This document shows positions 8,030-17,016 of a stretch of 64,000 nt of DNA, piece after piece. Position 1 is the first letter of the stretch. Every line of letters starts with the position of its first letter. The notes beneath the pieces are model-generated. The model made no database searches, was not told where the DNA came from, and saw only the letters and a program-made list of their open reading frames with translations. This DNA comes from Clostridium sp. chh4-2. Lineage in GTDB: Bacteria > Bacillota > Clostridia > Lachnospirales > Lachnospiraceae. Where the stretch lies: positions 62,001 to 126,000 of the forward strand of contig NZ_PKUU01000003.1 in the NCBI RefSeq assembly GCF_002899675.1, read 5' to 3'. Both the position numbers and the translations under genes were made by a program.

Positions 8030-8863
8030 ATGATAGAATTAGGAAAAAAACAAACGTTAAAAGTGATCAGGATGAAGGACTTCGGTGTATATTTAGGAGA
8101 GACGGCAGAAAGCGAACTGTCAGTTCTGCTTCCTAAAAAGCAGGTGCCGGAAGGGACAAAGATCGGGGACGATCTGGAGGTATTTATCTATAAGGATTCG
8201 GAAGACCGCCTGATTGCCACCACAGGAGTTCCGAAACTTCAGGTTGGAGAGACTGCTGTGCTGGAAGTGAAGGAAGTTTCGAAGATTGGCGCATTTTTGG
8301 ACATGGGTCTGGAAAAGGATTTGCTGCTTCCATTTAAAGAACAAAACCACAAGGTGCGCCAGGGGGAAAAATGCCTGGTAGCCCTTTATATCGATAAGAG
8401 CCAGAGGCTTGCGGCCACCATGCGGGTGTATGCTTATATGAGCAATCAGTCTCCTTATAAGAAAGAGGACCGGGTGACGGGTACGGTGTATGAGATTAAA
8501 GAAGAGCTGGGCGCATTTGTGGCGGTGGACAACCAATACTATGGCCTGATTCCTAAAAGGGAGCTTCTCTCTTCCATACATGAGGGAGATGTGGTGGAAG
8601 CCCGTGTTACCAAGGTCAGGGATGACGGAAAGCTGGATTTAAGTCCAAAGGAAAAGGCATATATCCAGATGGATGCGGACTCTGAACTGGTGATGAAGGT
8701 GATTGATGAATTTGACGGAGTCCTTCCATTTAATGACAAGGCTTCACCGGAAGTGATAAAACGTGAATTCGATATGAGTAAAAATGCATTTAAACGGGCG
8801 GTCGGCCATCTTTTAAAAGAAGGCAAAATCAAGATAAATGAAAAGACCATTGAACGGATTTAG
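8030..8863 (+). CDS. cvfB: S1 RNA-binding protein, CvfB family
   Basis: This 277-residue protein has tandem OB/S1-like domains: residues 1-60, about 70-130, and a clear S1 domain near 145-205 (GTVYEIKEELGAFVAVDNQYYGLIPKREL), followed by a C-terminal winged helix (residues 215-277, KREFDMSKNAFKRAVGHLLKEGKI). CvfB proteins bind RNA and affect virulence-factor expression in staphylococci; the role elsewhere is unclear. It lies 13 bp behind the thioesterase and directly before the methyltransferase, probably in one transcript. Confidence 0.88.
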   Translation: MIELGKKQTLKVIRMKDFGVYLGETAESELSVLLPKKQVPEGTKIGDDLEVFIYKDSEDRLIATTGVPKLQVGETAVLEVKEVSKIGAFLDMGLEKDLLLPFKEQNHKVRQGEKCLVALYIDKSQRLAATMRVYAYMSNQSPYKKEDRVTGTVYEIKEELGAFVAVDNQYYGLIPKRELLSSIHEGDVVEARVTKVRDDGKLDLSPKEKAYIQMDADSELVMKVIDEFDGVLPFNDKASPEVIKREFDMSKNAFKRAVGHLLKEGKIKINEKTIERI

Positions 8864-8873
8864 GAGGATGAAC

Positions 8874-9458
8874 TTGGATTCGATAGATTACTATAACCAG
8901 TACGCAGCGAAGGTTTATGAAGACACGATCAATCAGGATATGGGAGAGATCATGCAGCAGTTTCTGGAACTGTTGGAAGAAGGGGATACCATTCTGGACT
9001 TGGGATGCGGTTCCGGCAGGGACAGCCTGACATTTTACGAATTGGGCTATGATGTGACGCCGCTTGACGCGGCGGAAGAGATGTGTAAACTCGCCGAGAT
9101 ACATACCGGTCTGGAAGTATTGCAGATGACATATGAAGATATGGAATTTGACGATGTATTTGACGGTATCTGGGCCAGCGCATCCTTAATTCATACTCCT
9201 AAGGATGAGATGATCCCTCTTCTGGACAAACTGGCAACGTCGCTTAAAGAAGACGGAATTCTTTATATGTCTTTCAGAAAGGGAGAACTGGAAGGATTTT
9301 CCGGAAAACGCTTTTTCAGCGATTATACGAAAAAAGAATTGGAACGGCTTTTAGAAAACAGCGGTCGGTTTAAAACGCTGAAAATATGGGAAGATTCTCA
9401 TTTGTTTGATGAACACCGGGATATTACCTGGATTCATGTGCTGGCACAGAAAAAATAA
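8874..9458 (+). CDS. Class I SAM-dependent methyltransferase
   Basis: A 194-residue Rossmann methyltransferase with motif I ILDLGCGSGRDSLTF near residue 35, the following acidic loop DVTPLDAAEEM, and motif IV FDGIWASASLIHTP. The substrate is unknown; the fold fits small-molecule methylation or TehB-like detoxification. AGGAGG at 8862-8867 overlaps the cvfB stop and ends exactly at an ATG (8868), too close for use. The in-frame TTG at 8874 has ideal 6-nt spacing and is preferred. An alternative start at 8868 adds two residues. Confidence 0.85.
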   Translation: MDSIDYYNQYAAKVYEDTINQDMGEIMQQFLELLEEGDTILDLGCGSGRDSLTFYELGYDVTPLDAAEEMCKLAEIHTGLEVLQMTYEDMEFDDVFDGIWASASLIHTPKDEMIPLLDKLATSLKEDGILYMSFRKGELEGFSGKRFFSDYTKKELERLLENSGRFKTLKIWEDSHLFDEHRDITWIHVLAQKK

Positions 9459-9467
9459 ATAGAATGG

Positions 9468-10322
9468 ATGGGGAAGGTTATGAACTGGAAAAGATCGGCT
9501 TTTACGGATTATCTGATGATCATTGCAGGATCATTTATCATGGGATTTGCGATTAAGAACATGTATGATCCTGTCAGTCTGGTTACCGGAGGGGTGTCCG
9601 GCATTGCTATCATTTTTAAAAATCTTTTTTCAGTGCCCTTGTGGGTGACGAATACGGTTTTAAACATTCCCCTTTTTCTTGTCTCTTTTAAAATTAAAGG
9701 CTGGAAATTCATAAAAAAAACGTTCGTGGCGACAGTGGCTCTATCACTGTCGCTTTATATTATTCCGTATATGCCTTTTGTCACCGATGATCTGTTTTTG
9801 GCTTCTTTATTCGGCGGCATTATCAGCGGAATCGGAGCCGGCATGGTATTTATCTGTCAGGCAACAACCGGAGGCACGGATATGCTGGCCGCTTTGATTC
9901 AGAGAAAATTAAGGCATTATTCCATTGCCCAGATCATGCAGGTGCTGGACGGAGTCGTGGTGCTGGCGGGAGCTACGGTTTTTGGAGTGAAGTTTGCCCT
10001 CTATGCTCTGATTGCGATTTTTGCCGTTTCCAAGATTTCAGACGGCATGATTGAAGGCCTGAAGTTTTCCAAACAGGCATTTATTGTTTCCGATCATTAC
10101 GAAGAAATCGCTAAAGTGGTCATGGACCGCCTCGCAAGAGGGGTGACTGCGGTAAATGCGGTGGGAATGTACTCAGGAAATGATAAGAAAATGCTGTTTT
10201 GTGTGGTGTCAAAGAAGGAAATTGTCCAGTTAAAAGAGATAGTTGGCCGGATTGATCCGGGCGCTTTTGTAATTGTAAGTGATGCCAGGGAGGTTTTCGG
10301 TGAGGGTTTTATTGAATATTGA
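9468..10322 (+). CDS. YitT family membrane protein (DUF2179)
   Basis: A 284-residue integral membrane protein with five to six hydrophobic helices (residues 15-200, including MGFAIKNMYDPVSLVTGGVSGIAII), then a cytoplasmic DUF2179 domain from about 205 to 284 (HYEEIAKVVMDRLARGVTAV... and IDPGAFVIVSDAREVFGEGF). The family is common in Firmicutes and its function is not established. The start could be 9468 or the in-frame ATG at 9480; neither has a well-spaced ribosome binding site. It follows the methyltransferase by 9 bp. Confidence 0.88.
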   Translation: MGKVMNWKRSAFTDYLMIIAGSFIMGFAIKNMYDPVSLVTGGVSGIAIIFKNLFSVPLWVTNTVLNIPLFLVSFKIKGWKFIKKTFVATVALSLSLYIIPYMPFVTDDLFLASLFGGIISGIGAGMVFICQATTGGTDMLAALIQRKLRHYSIAQIMQVLDGVVVLAGATVFGVKFALYALIAIFAVSKISDGMIEGLKFSKQAFIVSDHYEEIAKVVMDRLARGVTAVNAVGMYSGNDKKMLFCVVSKKEIVQLKEIVGRIDPGAFVIVSDAREVFGEGFIEY

Positions 10323-10452
10323 CAGAAAAATTACAACCCTGTTAGCATAAATTTGGTATTTAAAGCACTTTTCGAAATTGGTATACAGATTAAACAAAAT
10401 CCCAAAAAACATTTTGGTGAATAACAATATGGCAAAAAAAACCTCTATCGTG

Positions 10453-10458
10453 TATGAT
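10453..10458 (+). promoter_or_regulatory. Candidate -10 of the ABC-ATPase gene
   Basis: TATGAT preceded by TG one base earlier resembles an extended -10. No good -35 was seen. The leader to 10552 is about 95 bp. The 229-bp gap before the gene holds nothing else I can support. Confidence 0.35.
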
Positions 10459-10551
10459 AATGACAGAAACAAGAAAGGCAAAGCTGTGGGGGCTGAGCCT
10501 TACATAATAACATATAAATCTATCTTTTATCTATTTTAGGAGGAATTTTAA

Positions 10552-11664
10552 ATGGCTAGTTTATCATTGAAAAACGTAACCAAGGCATATCCAAACGGAT
10601 TCGTTGCAGTTAAAGAATTTAACCTTGATATTGCAGACAGAGAGTTCGTAATCTTCGTAGGACCATCCGGATGTGGTAAATCAACAACTCTTCGTATGAT
10701 CGCTGGTTTGGAAGATATCTCTTCCGGTGAATTATACATTGATGGAAAACTGATGAACGATGTTGAACCGAAAGACAGAGATATCGCGATGGTATTCCAG
10801 AACTACGCTCTGTATCCACATATGTCCGTATATGATAACATGGCTTTTGGTCTGAAATTAAGAAAAACACCAAAAGAAGAAATTGATAAACTGGTTCAGG
10901 AAGCAGCAAGAATCCTCGACTTATCCCATCTGCTTGACCGTAAACCGAAGGCTTTATCCGGTGGACAGAGACAGCGTGTTGCTATGGGACGTGCTATTGT
11001 TCGTAATCCTAAAGTATTCCTTATGGATGAGCCGTTATCCAACTTGGATGCTAAGCTGAGAGGCCAGATGCGTATTGAGATCTCTAAATTACATCAGAGA
11101 CTGCAGGCAACCATCATCTACGTTACACATGACCAGACAGAGGCTATGACACTTGGTACCAGAATCGTTGTTATGAAAGACGGTATCATTCAGCAGGTTG
11201 ATTCTCCTCAGAACTTATATGACAAGCCACAGAACAAGTTCGTTGCAGGATTTATCGGAGCTCCTCAGATGAACCTGGTAGACGCTACTGTTGGTAAGAA
11301 CGGAAGCGACGTTACATTGGCATTTGGCGGACATACAATCGCTATTCCGGAAGCAAAAGGAAAAATCCTTGAAGATAAGGGCTACATCGGAAAAGTTGTT
11401 ACTCTTGGTATTCGTCCGGAAGATTTACATGACGAAGAAGCTTTCCTTTCCATGTCTCCTAAGAGCGTAATCGAAGCTACTATCAGAGTATACGAATTAC
11501 TTGGTGCAGAAGTTTACTTATACTTCGATGTTGATGATGCGAACTTCACAGCAAGAGTAAATCCTCGTACAAGCGCAAGAGTTGGGGATACAATTAAACT
11601 TGGTCTTGACTTAACAAAGATTCATGTATTTGATAAAGATACTGAAAAAGTTGTATTAAACTAA
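10552..11664 (+). CDS. Sugar ABC transporter ATP-binding protein (MsmX/UgpC type)
   Basis: A 370-residue ATPase that energises carbohydrate ABC importers. Walker A GPSGCGKST, Q-loop VFQNYALYPHMSVYDNM, signature LSGGQRQRVAMGRA, Walker B VFLMDEPLSNLDAKLR and the switch-loop H in YVTHDQTEAM are intact. Residues 240-370 form the C-terminal TOBE/OB regulatory domain typical of MalK/MsmX. No permease or binding protein is adjacent, so it is probably a shared ATPase serving several sugar importers, as MsmX does in Bacillus. AGGAGG precedes the ATG. Codon use is strongly biased, indicating high expression. A terminator follows. Confidence 0.93.
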   Translation: MASLSLKNVTKAYPNGFVAVKEFNLDIADREFVIFVGPSGCGKSTTLRMIAGLEDISSGELYIDGKLMNDVEPKDRDIAMVFQNYALYPHMSVYDNMAFGLKLRKTPKEEIDKLVQEAARILDLSHLLDRKPKALSGGQRQRVAMGRAIVRNPKVFLMDEPLSNLDAKLRGQMRIEISKLHQRLQATIIYVTHDQTEAMTLGTRIVVMKDGIIQQVDSPQNLYDKPQNKFVAGFIGAPQMNLVDATVGKNGSDVTLAFGGHTIAIPEAKGKILEDKGYIGKVVTLGIRPEDLHDEEAFLSMSPKSVIEATIRVYELLGAEVYLYFDVDDANFTARVNPRTSARVGDTIKLGLDLTKIHVFDKDTEKVVLN

Positions 11665-11682
11665 TAAAAAGTTAGTAAAATT

Positions 11683-11716
11683 AAGCAGGCGGGTGTTATA
11701 CTCGCTTGCTTTTTTT
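11683..11716 (+). terminator. Rho-independent terminator
   Basis: AAGCAGGCGGGT (11683-11694) pairs with ACTCGCTTGCTT (11700-11711) with two G-U pairs, followed by a run of T. It ends the ABC-ATPase transcript. Confidence 0.85.
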
Positions 11717-11769
11717 AATATTTTGCATTAATATAGAATAAGGTAAATTTGAACAAAGGAGAGTGACAT

Positions 11770-12858
11770 ATGATTTCAAACCAGATACTTCAAACAACCA
11801 TTGAAGGTTTAAAGGGAATTACCAGGATAGATCTTGGCATCTGCGATACGGAAGGGAAAGTTTTAGCGACGACATTTTCAGATGCGGAAGATTATGAAAG
11901 TTCTATTTTAGCTTTTGTAGATTCTCCTGCAGACAGCCAGGTTATTCAGGGCTATCAGTTTTTTAAGGTCTTTGATGAACATCAGTTAGAATATATATTA
12001 TTAGCTAAGGGCGGAAGCGACGATGTTTATATGGTTGGTAAACTGGCAGCATTCCAGATCCAGAATCTTTTAGTTGCATACAAGGAGCGTTTTGATAAGG
12101 ACAACTTTATCAAGAACCTTCTGTTAGATAACCTGCTTTTGGTGGATATATATAACCGCGCTAAAAAGCTGCACATTGAAACCAATGTAAAGAGAGTCGT
12201 TTACATCATTGAAACAAAACATGAGAAGGATGTGAATGCTCTTGAAACCGTGAGAAGCTTATTTGCAACCAAGACAAAAGACTTTATCACAGCAGTTGAT
12301 GAGAAAAACATCATTTTAGTCAAAGAAGTGAAGCCGGGCGAGAGCTATGCGGAACTGGAAAAGACCGCTAACATGATCCTGGATATGCTGAATACGGAAG
12401 CGATGACCAAAGTCCATGTGGCATTTGGTACGATCGTAAATGAGATCAAGGAAGTTTCCCGTTCCTATAAGGAAGCTAAGATGGCTCTCGATGTAGGAAA
12501 GATCTTCTACAGCAGCAAGAACGTGGTTGCATACAGCAATCTGGGTATCGGCCGTCTGATTTATCAGCTCCCGCTTCCACTGTGCCGTATGTTTATTAAA
12601 GAGATTTTCGACGGCAAATCACCGGATGAATTCGATGATGAAACGCTTACCACGATCAACAAGTTCTTTGAGAACAGCCTGAATGTTTCAGAGACATCCA
12701 GACAGCTGTATATTCACAGAAACACTCTGGTTTACCGTCTGGATAAGCTGCAGAAGAGCACAGGTCTGGACCTTCGTGTATTTGAGGATGCAATTACATT
12801 TAAGATTGCGCTCATGGTTGTAAAATATATGAAGTACATGGAGAACTTAGATTACTAA
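11770..12858 (+). CDS. PucR/CdaR-type transcriptional regulator
   Basis: A 362-residue regulator. The N-terminal 120 residues look like a sensor domain (GLKGITRIDLGICDTEGKVLATTFSD), the middle resembles the GGDEF-like domain of CdaR proteins (residues 140-270), and the C-terminal helix-turn-helix is FFENSLNVSETSRQLYIHRN-TLVYRLDKLQ, the PucR/CdaR HTH_30 signature. CdaR in E. coli responds to sugar diacids; the effector here is unknown. Being next to the sugar-ABC ATPase suggests a link to carbohydrate use. An AAAGGAGAG site precedes the ATG. It ends 12 bp before ftsE, so some read-through into ftsE is likely. Confidence 0.85.
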   Translation: MISNQILQTTIEGLKGITRIDLGICDTEGKVLATTFSDAEDYESSILAFVDSPADSQVIQGYQFFKVFDEHQLEYILLAKGGSDDVYMVGKLAAFQIQNLLVAYKERFDKDNFIKNLLLDNLLLVDIYNRAKKLHIETNVKRVVYIIETKHEKDVNALETVRSLFATKTKDFITAVDEKNIILVKEVKPGESYAELEKTANMILDMLNTEAMTKVHVAFGTIVNEIKEVSRSYKEAKMALDVGKIFYSSKNVVAYSNLGIGRLIYQLPLPLCRMFIKEIFDGKSPDEFDDETLTTINKFFENSLNVSETSRQLYIHRNTLVYRLDKLQKSTGLDLRVFEDAITFKIALMVVKYMKYMENLDY

Positions 12859-12870
12859 GCCGGAGATAAG

Positions 12871-13557
12871 ATGATAGAGATTTCTCGTGTGAACAAGACG
12901 TACGAAACCGGGAATAAGGCTCTGCGGGATATTAACATTACGATCGACGATGGGGAATTTGTATTTATTATGGGACGGAGCGGTTCCGGTAAATCCACAT
13001 TGCTGAAACTTTTGTTAAAGGAAGTAGAGCCTACTTCCGGCAAAATTGTTGTAAATGATATGAATCTCGGCAAGATGCCGAAACGATATGTGCCCAAATA
13101 CCGCCGCAAATTAGGGGTGGTATTTCAGGATTTCCGCTTGCTGAAGGACCGGAATGTGTACGAGAACGTGGCATTTGCTCAGCGGGTGATCGGGGCGTCA
13201 ACAAAAACCATCAGAGAATCCGTACCCGCCATGTTAAAAATGGTGGGTCTTTCTTCAAAATACAAGTCATATCCGCAGCAGCTGTCCGGTGGAGAACAGC
13301 AGAGGGTTGCGATTGCCAGGGCGCTGATTAACCGTCCGGAAGTTCTGCTGGCAGATGAGCCGACGGGGAATCTGGACAGCCACAATGCCATAGAGATCAT
13401 GAAACTTTTGGAGGAAATCAACCATAAGGGAACGACCGTGGTGGTGGTGACCCACAGCCAGGAAATCGTGGATCAGATGAATAAAAGGGTAATTACCATG
13501 GAACGCGGTTCTGTGGTCAGTGACGGAAAAAAAGGCGGATATAAAAATGAGAATTAG
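12871..13557 (+). CDS. ftsE: Cell-division ABC ATPase FtsE
   Basis: The ATPase of the FtsEX complex, which couples ATP hydrolysis in the cytoplasm to activation of peptidoglycan hydrolases outside. The 228-residue product has Walker A GRSGSGKST, signature LSGGEQQRVAIARAL, Walker B VLLADEPTGNLD and the H-loop THSQEIV. It overlaps ftsX by 11 bp and is followed by an M23 hydrolase gene and ctpA, the classic functional neighbourhood. CGGAGAT precedes the ATG. Confidence 0.94.
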   Translation: MIEISRVNKTYETGNKALRDINITIDDGEFVFIMGRSGSGKSTLLKLLLKEVEPTSGKIVVNDMNLGKMPKRYVPKYRRKLGVVFQDFRLLKDRNVYENVAFAQRVIGASTKTIRESVPAMLKMVGLSSKYKSYPQQLSGGEQQRVAIARALINRPEVLLADEPTGNLDSHNAIEIMKLLEEINHKGTTVVVVTHSQEIVDQMNKRVITMERGSVVSDGKKGGYKNEN

Positions 13558-14455
13558 TACATTTTGGTATTGCCTGAAACAGGGTGTGATTAATATATGC
13601 AGGAATATTTTGTTTTCGCTGGCTTCAGTGGCAACTATTTCTGCGTGTATTTTTTTATTCTGCCTGTTTTACGCTATTATAATGAATGTGCAGAATGTGG
13701 TACACAATGCGGAGACAACAGTTGGGATTACCGTATTTTTTAAGGAAGATTTGACAGAATCACAGATTGAGGAAATCGGGGATCAGATCAGGAAACGGCC
13801 GGAAATTAAGACCATGGAATTCACCTCGGCAGAGAAGGCCTGGGATGACTTTAAACAGGAATATTTTTCCGGAATGGAATCTTTGGCAGAGGGATTTGCA
13901 GATGATAATCCGCTGGCGGGATCGGCTTCCTATAAGATCTTTTTAAATGATATAGAAACCCAGGATCAGGTAGTTTCTTTTATTGCCGCCATACCCGGGG
14001 TGAGAAAGGTAAATTATTCCAACAGCGCGGCGGCGGGGCTGTCCAGCTTTAATAAGATGATCGGACTGCTGTCCCTTGTGATCATCGGAGTGCTGCTGGC
14101 CGTTGCCATGTTCTTAATCAGCAATACGATTTCAGTGGCGGCTGCATTCAGGAAGCATGAAAATCAGATTATGAGGCTTATCGGAGCCACCAATTATATG
14201 ATCCGGGCGCCGTTTGTGGTGGAAGGAGTCGTGATCGGTTTGGTCGGCGCGGTGCTTCCGCTGGTGGGAATGTATTATCTCTATAAGAATGCAATCGTTT
14301 ATGTACAGCAGAAATTCCTGAATTTATCAGGGATTATGGTATTTCTGCCCATTGAGGAACTGATGCCGTCCATGATGGCCGTATCGCTGGTTCTGGGTGC
14401 GGGAATCGGATTTGTTGTCAGCTTTTTCACCATTAGGAAACATTTGAAGATTTAG
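13547..14455 (+). CDS. ftsX: Cell-division protein FtsX
   Basis: A 302-residue membrane partner of FtsE. It has an N-terminal membrane helix (residues 20-45), a large extracellular loop (about 50-165, GITVFFKEDLTESQIEEIG...) that in homologues binds the hydrolase, and three C-terminal helices (about 170-295) of the FtsX/MacB permease domain. The ATG at 13547 with AAGGCGGA upstream is preferred; an in-frame start 27 bp earlier would overlap ftsE further. The next gene begins 11 bp downstream and encodes the likely activated hydrolase. Confidence 0.94.
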   Translation: MRISTFWYCLKQGVINICRNILFSLASVATISACIFLFCLFYAIIMNVQNVVHNAETTVGITVFFKEDLTESQIEEIGDQIRKRPEIKTMEFTSAEKAWDDFKQEYFSGMESLAEGFADDNPLAGSASYKIFLNDIETQDQVVSFIAAIPGVRKVNYSNSAAAGLSSFNKMIGLLSLVIIGVLLAVAMFLISNTISVAAAFRKHENQIMRLIGATNYMIRAPFVVEGVVIGLVGAVLPLVGMYYLYKNAIVYVQQKFLNLSGIMVFLPIEELMPSMMAVSLVLGAGIGFVVSFFTIRKHLKI

Positions 14456-14466
14456 GAGGAAACGGC

Positions 14467-15669
14467 ATGAAAGTTAGGATGCGCTGCATCGTCATCGCCC
14501 TGGCTGCAGTTCTGGCAGTTACTCCGGTGCTTCCGGCTTACGCGACCAAATCGGGAGTGGATGACGCCAAGAAAAAGGTGGATTCCATGGAAGAGGAAAA
14601 GAAAAAGGTGGAAAGCACCCTTAAAAATCTGGAGGGACTCAAGGCAGACACGGCGGCCTATGTGAAGAAACTGGACAGCAATCTGGAATCATTGAACCGT
14701 GAACTGTCGGCATTGGAAGGACAGATCGCGGCCAAGGAAAACGACATATCCATTACGCAGGCTCAGTTAGAGGAGGCAAAGGCGGTGGAAACCAGCCAGT
14801 ATGAATCCATGAAACTGCGGATTAAGTATATGTATGAGAAAGGTGATACAAACTATATTGACATGCTTCTTCAGGCCAAGGACTTATCGGAGCTTTTAAA
14901 CCGGGCGGAATACATCAGCAAGATCTCGGAATATGACCGCATGATGCTGGATCAATACGTGGAAACAAAAGAAGAGATCACTTCCCATGAACAGCAGCTG
15001 GAGGAGGAGCATGAACAGCTGGTGGATATGCAGACTGCCACTCAGGCCAAACAGGCTTCCGTGGAACAGCTGATGAGCGAAAAAACAAAGGAACTGAAGA
15101 ACTACGAATCCAAGATCGCCTCTGCCGAGAATGAGATTTCGGAATATGAGAAGGATATTAAAGCTCAGGAAGACCAGATCAAGAAGATGGAAGCGGAGAT
15201 CAAGCGAAAGGAAGAGGAAGCCAGGAAGGCGGCGGAAGCGGCGGGCAAAAAGTATAATACTGTAAGTATTGGGAATATTAAGTTTATATGGCCCTGTCCA
15301 TCCAGCAGCCGTGTGACTTCACCGTTTGGCGGAAGGAGTTCACCTACGGAAGGAGCGTCTTCCAATCATCAGGGAATGGACATCGGAGCCGCCTCGGGAA
15401 GCAATATCATAGCGGCAGCAGCTGGTGAAGTTATCATATCTACATACAGCTATTCTGCCGGAAACTATATTATGATAAACCATGGCGGAGGTGTTTATAC
15501 TGTTTATATGCACTGTTCCCAGCTGATTGCATCAAAAGGTGATAAGGTTACGCAGGGGCAGGTAATCGCAAAAGTAGGGTCAACCGGTTATTCAACGGGG
15601 CCTCACCTGCATTTTGGAATCCGGGTAAATGGATCTTATGTGAATCCAGCTAATTATGTAAGTCCGTAA
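14467..15669 (+). CDS. Secreted coiled-coil M23 endopeptidase (EnvC/PcsB-like)
   Basis: A 400-residue secreted peptidoglycan hydrolase. It has a signal peptide (residues 1-26, cleavage after PAYA), a long coiled coil (about 30-260, runs of EEEKKKVES, EQQLEEEHEQL, KKMEAEIKRKEEEA), and a C-terminal LytM/M23 domain (about 275-400). The zinc-site residues are intact: H-x3-D in HQGMD and HLH in GPHLHFGI. In EnvC the LytM site is degenerate, so this protein is expected to cut peptide cross-links itself. The coiled coil is the part that docks on FtsX in homologues. AGGAGG lies before the ATG and the operon order ftsE-ftsX-M23 supports the pairing. Confidence 0.92.
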   Translation: MKVRMRCIVIALAAVLAVTPVLPAYATKSGVDDAKKKVDSMEEEKKKVESTLKNLEGLKADTAAYVKKLDSNLESLNRELSALEGQIAAKENDISITQAQLEEAKAVETSQYESMKLRIKYMYEKGDTNYIDMLLQAKDLSELLNRAEYISKISEYDRMMLDQYVETKEEITSHEQQLEEEHEQLVDMQTATQAKQASVEQLMSEKTKELKNYESKIASAENEISEYEKDIKAQEDQIKKMEAEIKRKEEEARKAAEAAGKKYNTVSIGNIKFIWPCPSSSRVTSPFGGRSSPTEGASSNHQGMDIGAASGSNIIAAAAGEVIISTYSYSAGNYIMINHGGGVYTVYMHCSQLIASKGDKVTQGQVIAKVGSTGYSTGPHLHFGIRVNGSYVNPANYVSP

Positions 15670-15690
15670 CGGATAGATAGGAGACTAGTT

Positions 15691-16941
15691 GTGGAAAACA
15701 AAAATAAATTTTGGAAGGGTGCCCTTGTGGGAGCACTTGTTACAGCATTTACAGGATTGATCGTAGTTCTGTTTTCAGCGGGGATTTTCCTGTTCGGAAG
15801 AGGCGTTATCGATAATCAGGTACAGACTCAGAAGGTGGAAACAGGAATCTCCTCAGAAGAAGGGACTCTTGACTTCAAACGGATTGAGGATAAGATGGAG
15901 TTGATACAACAGATTATCGATAAATATTATTTGTTTGATGAAGATCCTGAAAAAGTGGAAGCGGGGATTTACGTTGGTATGATGTATGGCTTGGAAGACC
16001 CTTATTCCACCTACTATACAAAGGAAGACTTTGAAAAACTGATGGAGGACACGGAAGGGGTCTACTGCGGAATCGGAGCTATGGTATCCCAGAACCGTTC
16101 TACCGGAATTATCAGCGCTATCCGTGTTTTTGAAAATTCACCCAGTTTTGAAGCCGGTCTGCTTCCGGGAGATATTCTGTACAGCGTAGACGGTACGGAA
16201 GTGACAGGTATGGATCTGGATATTCTGGTAGGCACCTATATTAAAGGCGAAGAGGGAACAGACGTACACATCACTGTTTTGCGCGGAGAAGCAGGGGAAA
16301 AGGTGGAATTAACCATGACGCGCCGCCAGGTTGAGGTTCCTACGGTGGAACATCAGATGCTGGAAGACAATGTGGGATATATCTATGTGCTTCAGTTCGA
16401 TACCATTACGGCACAGCAGTTTAAGGACGCCATCGACGATCTGGAGAAGCAGGGCATGGAGAAGCTGGTGGTGGATTTAAGAGATAATCCCGGAGGAGTT
16501 TTGGATGCCGTCGTGGATATGCTGGATTATGTTTTGCCGGACGGTCTTTTAGTCTCTACGGCTGACCGTGACGGAAAAGGAGATAAATATTATTCCGATG
16601 ACGGCCATCAGGTAGATCATCCAATGGCTGTATTGGTAAACGGAAACTCTGCCAGCGCATCAGAAGTATTTACAGGCGCTGTGAAAGATTTTGGATGGGG
16701 CACAATTGTGGGAACCACCACATTTGGCAAGGGGATTGTACAGAACCTGATCCCTCTTGGCGATGGAACAGCCATTAAGCTGACCACTTCCCATTATTTT
16801 ACGCCAAACGGTTTTGACCTTCACGGAAAGGGAATTGAGCCGGATGTGGTAGTGGAACTGGATGAAGCTTTGAAGAGCAAAGCTGTGATTCCGTTAGAAG
16901 AGGATAACCAGCTGCAGGCGGCTATCGAAGCCTTAAAATAA
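15691..16941 (+). CDS. ctpA: C-terminal processing peptidase, S41 family
   Basis: A 416-residue membrane-anchored serine protease. One N-terminal membrane helix (residues 9-33) is followed by an S41 N-terminal region, a PDZ domain (about 115-195, YCGIGAMVSQN and SPSFEAGLLPGDILYSVDG) and the protease core with catalytic Ser in NGNSASASEVF and Lys in TTFGKGIVQ. The start is GTG at 15691, placed after AGGAGA. CtpA proteases trim or degrade exported proteins; next to FtsEX and the M23 enzyme it may control hydrolase turnover, as Ctp/Prc enzymes do elsewhere. That role is inferred. Confidence 0.93.
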   Translation: MENKNKFWKGALVGALVTAFTGLIVVLFSAGIFLFGRGVIDNQVQTQKVETGISSEEGTLDFKRIEDKMELIQQIIDKYYLFDEDPEKVEAGIYVGMMYGLEDPYSTYYTKEDFEKLMEDTEGVYCGIGAMVSQNRSTGIISAIRVFENSPSFEAGLLPGDILYSVDGTEVTGMDLDILVGTYIKGEEGTDVHITVLRGEAGEKVELTMTRRQVEVPTVEHQMLEDNVGYIYVLQFDTITAQQFKDAIDDLEKQGMEKLVVDLRDNPGGVLDAVVDMLDYVLPDGLLVSTADRDGKGDKYYSDDGHQVDHPMAVLVNGNSASASEVFTGAVKDFGWGTIVGTTTFGKGIVQNLIPLGDGTAIKLTTSHYFTPNGFDLHGKGIEPDVVVELDEALKSKAVIPLEEDNQLQAAIEALK

Positions 16942-16950
16942 GAAGATGTA

Positions 16951-17012
16951 AAAACAGCGCGTGCTGTGGGAAATGAAAGGTTGAAATCATTTCCCACAGC
17001 ACGCGCTGTTTT
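16951..17012. terminator. Bidirectional terminator
   Basis: A perfect 26-bp stem: AAAACAGCGCGTGCTGTGGG continues through AAATGA and pairs with 16987-17012 around a 10-nt loop. A and T runs flank both sides. It separates the convergent ctpA and threonine aldolase genes. Confidence 0.92.
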
Positions 17013-17016
17013 AGTT

